Positions 34,087 through 34,748 of a stretch of DNA of 34,748 nt are shown here, piece by piece. Source of the DNA: a bacterium (GTDB lineage: Bacteria > Verrucomicrobiota > Kiritimatiellia > RFP12 > UBA1067); assembly GCA_030537465.1 (NCBI GenBank), contig JAUNMP010000028.1, forward strand, positions 1-34,748, read 5' to 3'. How positions within the stretch are numbered: the first letter of the stretch is position 1; each line of letters starts with the position of its first letter. The translations under genes were made by a program, and so were the position numbers. The notes below the pieces were generated by a model that was not told where the DNA came from, did not search any database, and worked only from the letters and a program-made list of their open reading frames with translations.

Positions 34087-34748
34087 TTACTTCTTCGATT
34101 CGAGCAGGTCGGCATCGAACTTGTAGCCCAGGCAAAGGCCGAGGTCCTTCAGCTTGTCCTTGATCTCGTTCAGCGACTTCTTGCCGAAGTTGCGGTACTT
34201 GAGCATATCCGCCTCGGTCTTCTGCGCAAGCTCGCCCACCGTGGTGATGTTGGCGTTGTTGAGGCAGTTCGCGGCACGGACCGAAAGTTCGATCTCATTC
34301 ACGGACATGTTCAACAGCTTGCGGAGACGCTCGCGCTCGTCCGCACCCTTCTTCTCGGAATCATCGAACTCGAGCGCTTCAACGTTCGAGTAGTCGACGA
34401 ACACGTCGAGATGGCGACGGAGAACCGCGGCGGCGGTCTTGAGCGCGTCATCCGGGGTCACACGACCATCGGTCCACACATCAAGTACGAGCTTCTCGTA
34501 GTCGGTGCGCTGACCCACGCGCGTGTTCTCCACGAGGAAGTTCACACGCGTGACCGGGGAGAAGATCGAATCGATTGCGATGCGACCGATCTCCTGATCG
34601 GGGGTCTTGTTGCCCTCGGCCAGGCAGAAGCCACGGCCGATGCGGATTTCGCACTCCATGTCAAGCACGGCGCCCTCTTCAAGCGTCGCGATTTCCTGAC
34701 GGGGGTTGAGCACCTCGACGGAGTTCTCGATGGCGAAATCGCCGGCGA
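34087..34748 (-). CDS. rpoA: RNA polymerase subunit alpha, N-terminal part cut by window
   Basis: Alpha subunit of RNA polymerase. About 219 residues are visible; the start is beyond 34748. The visible N-terminal-domain part includes EGNKTPDQEIGRIAIDSIFSPVTRVNF and the RVGQRTDYEKLVLDVWTDG block. The C-terminal domain has the helix-hairpin-helix promoter-contact segment: ELSVRAANCLNNANITTVGEL, then KYRNFGKKSLNEIKDKL, then the end GLCLG. The residue order matches E. coli alpha 265-300. Followed by rplQ. Confidence 0.97.
   Translation of the reverse strand, partial: AGDFAIENSVEVLNPRQEIATLEEGAVLDMECEIRIGRGFCLAEGNKTPDQEIGRIAIDSIFSPVTRVNFLVENTRVGQRTDYEKLVLDVWTDGRVTPDDALKTAAAVLRRHLDVFVDYSNVEALEFDDSEKKGADERERLRKLLNMSVNEIELSVRAANCLNNANITTVGELAQKTEADMLKYRNFGKKSLNEIKDKLKDLGLCLGYKFDADLLESKK

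Overview
The window reads as an ordinary, densely packed, high-GC chromosomal segment of a diderm (Gram-negative) bacterium. LpxB shows an outer membrane with lipid A. The mix of core genes (rpoA, rplQ, rplU, rpmA, obg, dnaE, hom, recD2, ybeY, rlmB) with an LA_2272-type surface-repeat protein and an SGNH hydrolase suggests the PVC group, perhaps Kiritimatiellota or Verrucomicrobiota. That placement is inference; no rRNA is present. There is no prophage, transposase, integrase or CRISPR array. No gene-free stretch exceeds about 180 bases.

Layout. 1-2148: class II fructose-bisphosphate aldolase (cut by the window start) and homoserine dehydrogenase, minus strand. 2291-4095: plus-strand pair of a putative lipoprotein and an alkaline-phosphatase-fold metalloenzyme. 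4092-17940: a long minus-strand series: tRNA-Met and trmO, a BaiN-like flavoprotein, dus, recD2, cyclophilin, M24 peptidase, DUF2062, DUF1015, surface-repeat protein, folC, UbiA-type prenyltransferase, polyprenol-phosphate mannosyltransferase-like GT2, lpxB and ybeY. 17962-24129: dnaE, SGNH hydrolase, rlmB-type methyltransferase and yfcE-type phosphodiesterase. 24229-28154: BASS transporter, obg, rpmA, rplU and a two-domain Rid/chorismatase-like protein. 28331-32365: an orphan CBM48 protein (+), a secreted gluzincin-type peptidase and a YihY membrane protein (-), and a coiled-coil protein (+). 32370-34748: serine acetyltransferase, PduO-type adenosyltransferase, rplQ and rpoA (cut by the window end). 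Many neighbours overlap by ATGA or GTGA, so translational coupling looks common.

The signal that normal annotation does not explain is a set of degenerate tandem repeats with a strict 7-base period. They lie at 6095-6157, 6421-6469, 6881-6929, 15941-15975, 17351-17385, 17461-17502, 22758-22805, 24141-24189 and 24194-24235. An 8-base-period relative lies at 16814-16845. They sit in gene junctions and also, in frame, inside conserved enzymes (dus twice, the GT2, lpxB). There they encode 7-residue-period peptides, because three heptamers make seven codons. In places they supply a start codon, a ribosome-binding site or the last codons of a gene. A second pattern is a set of extended -10 promoters (TGN-TATAMT) placed 6-8 bases before the start codons of four genes (the GT2, rlmB, obg and the Rid-like gene), which predicts leaderless mRNAs. 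Other promoters are classical, with TTG-type -35 boxes and exact 17-base spacers.
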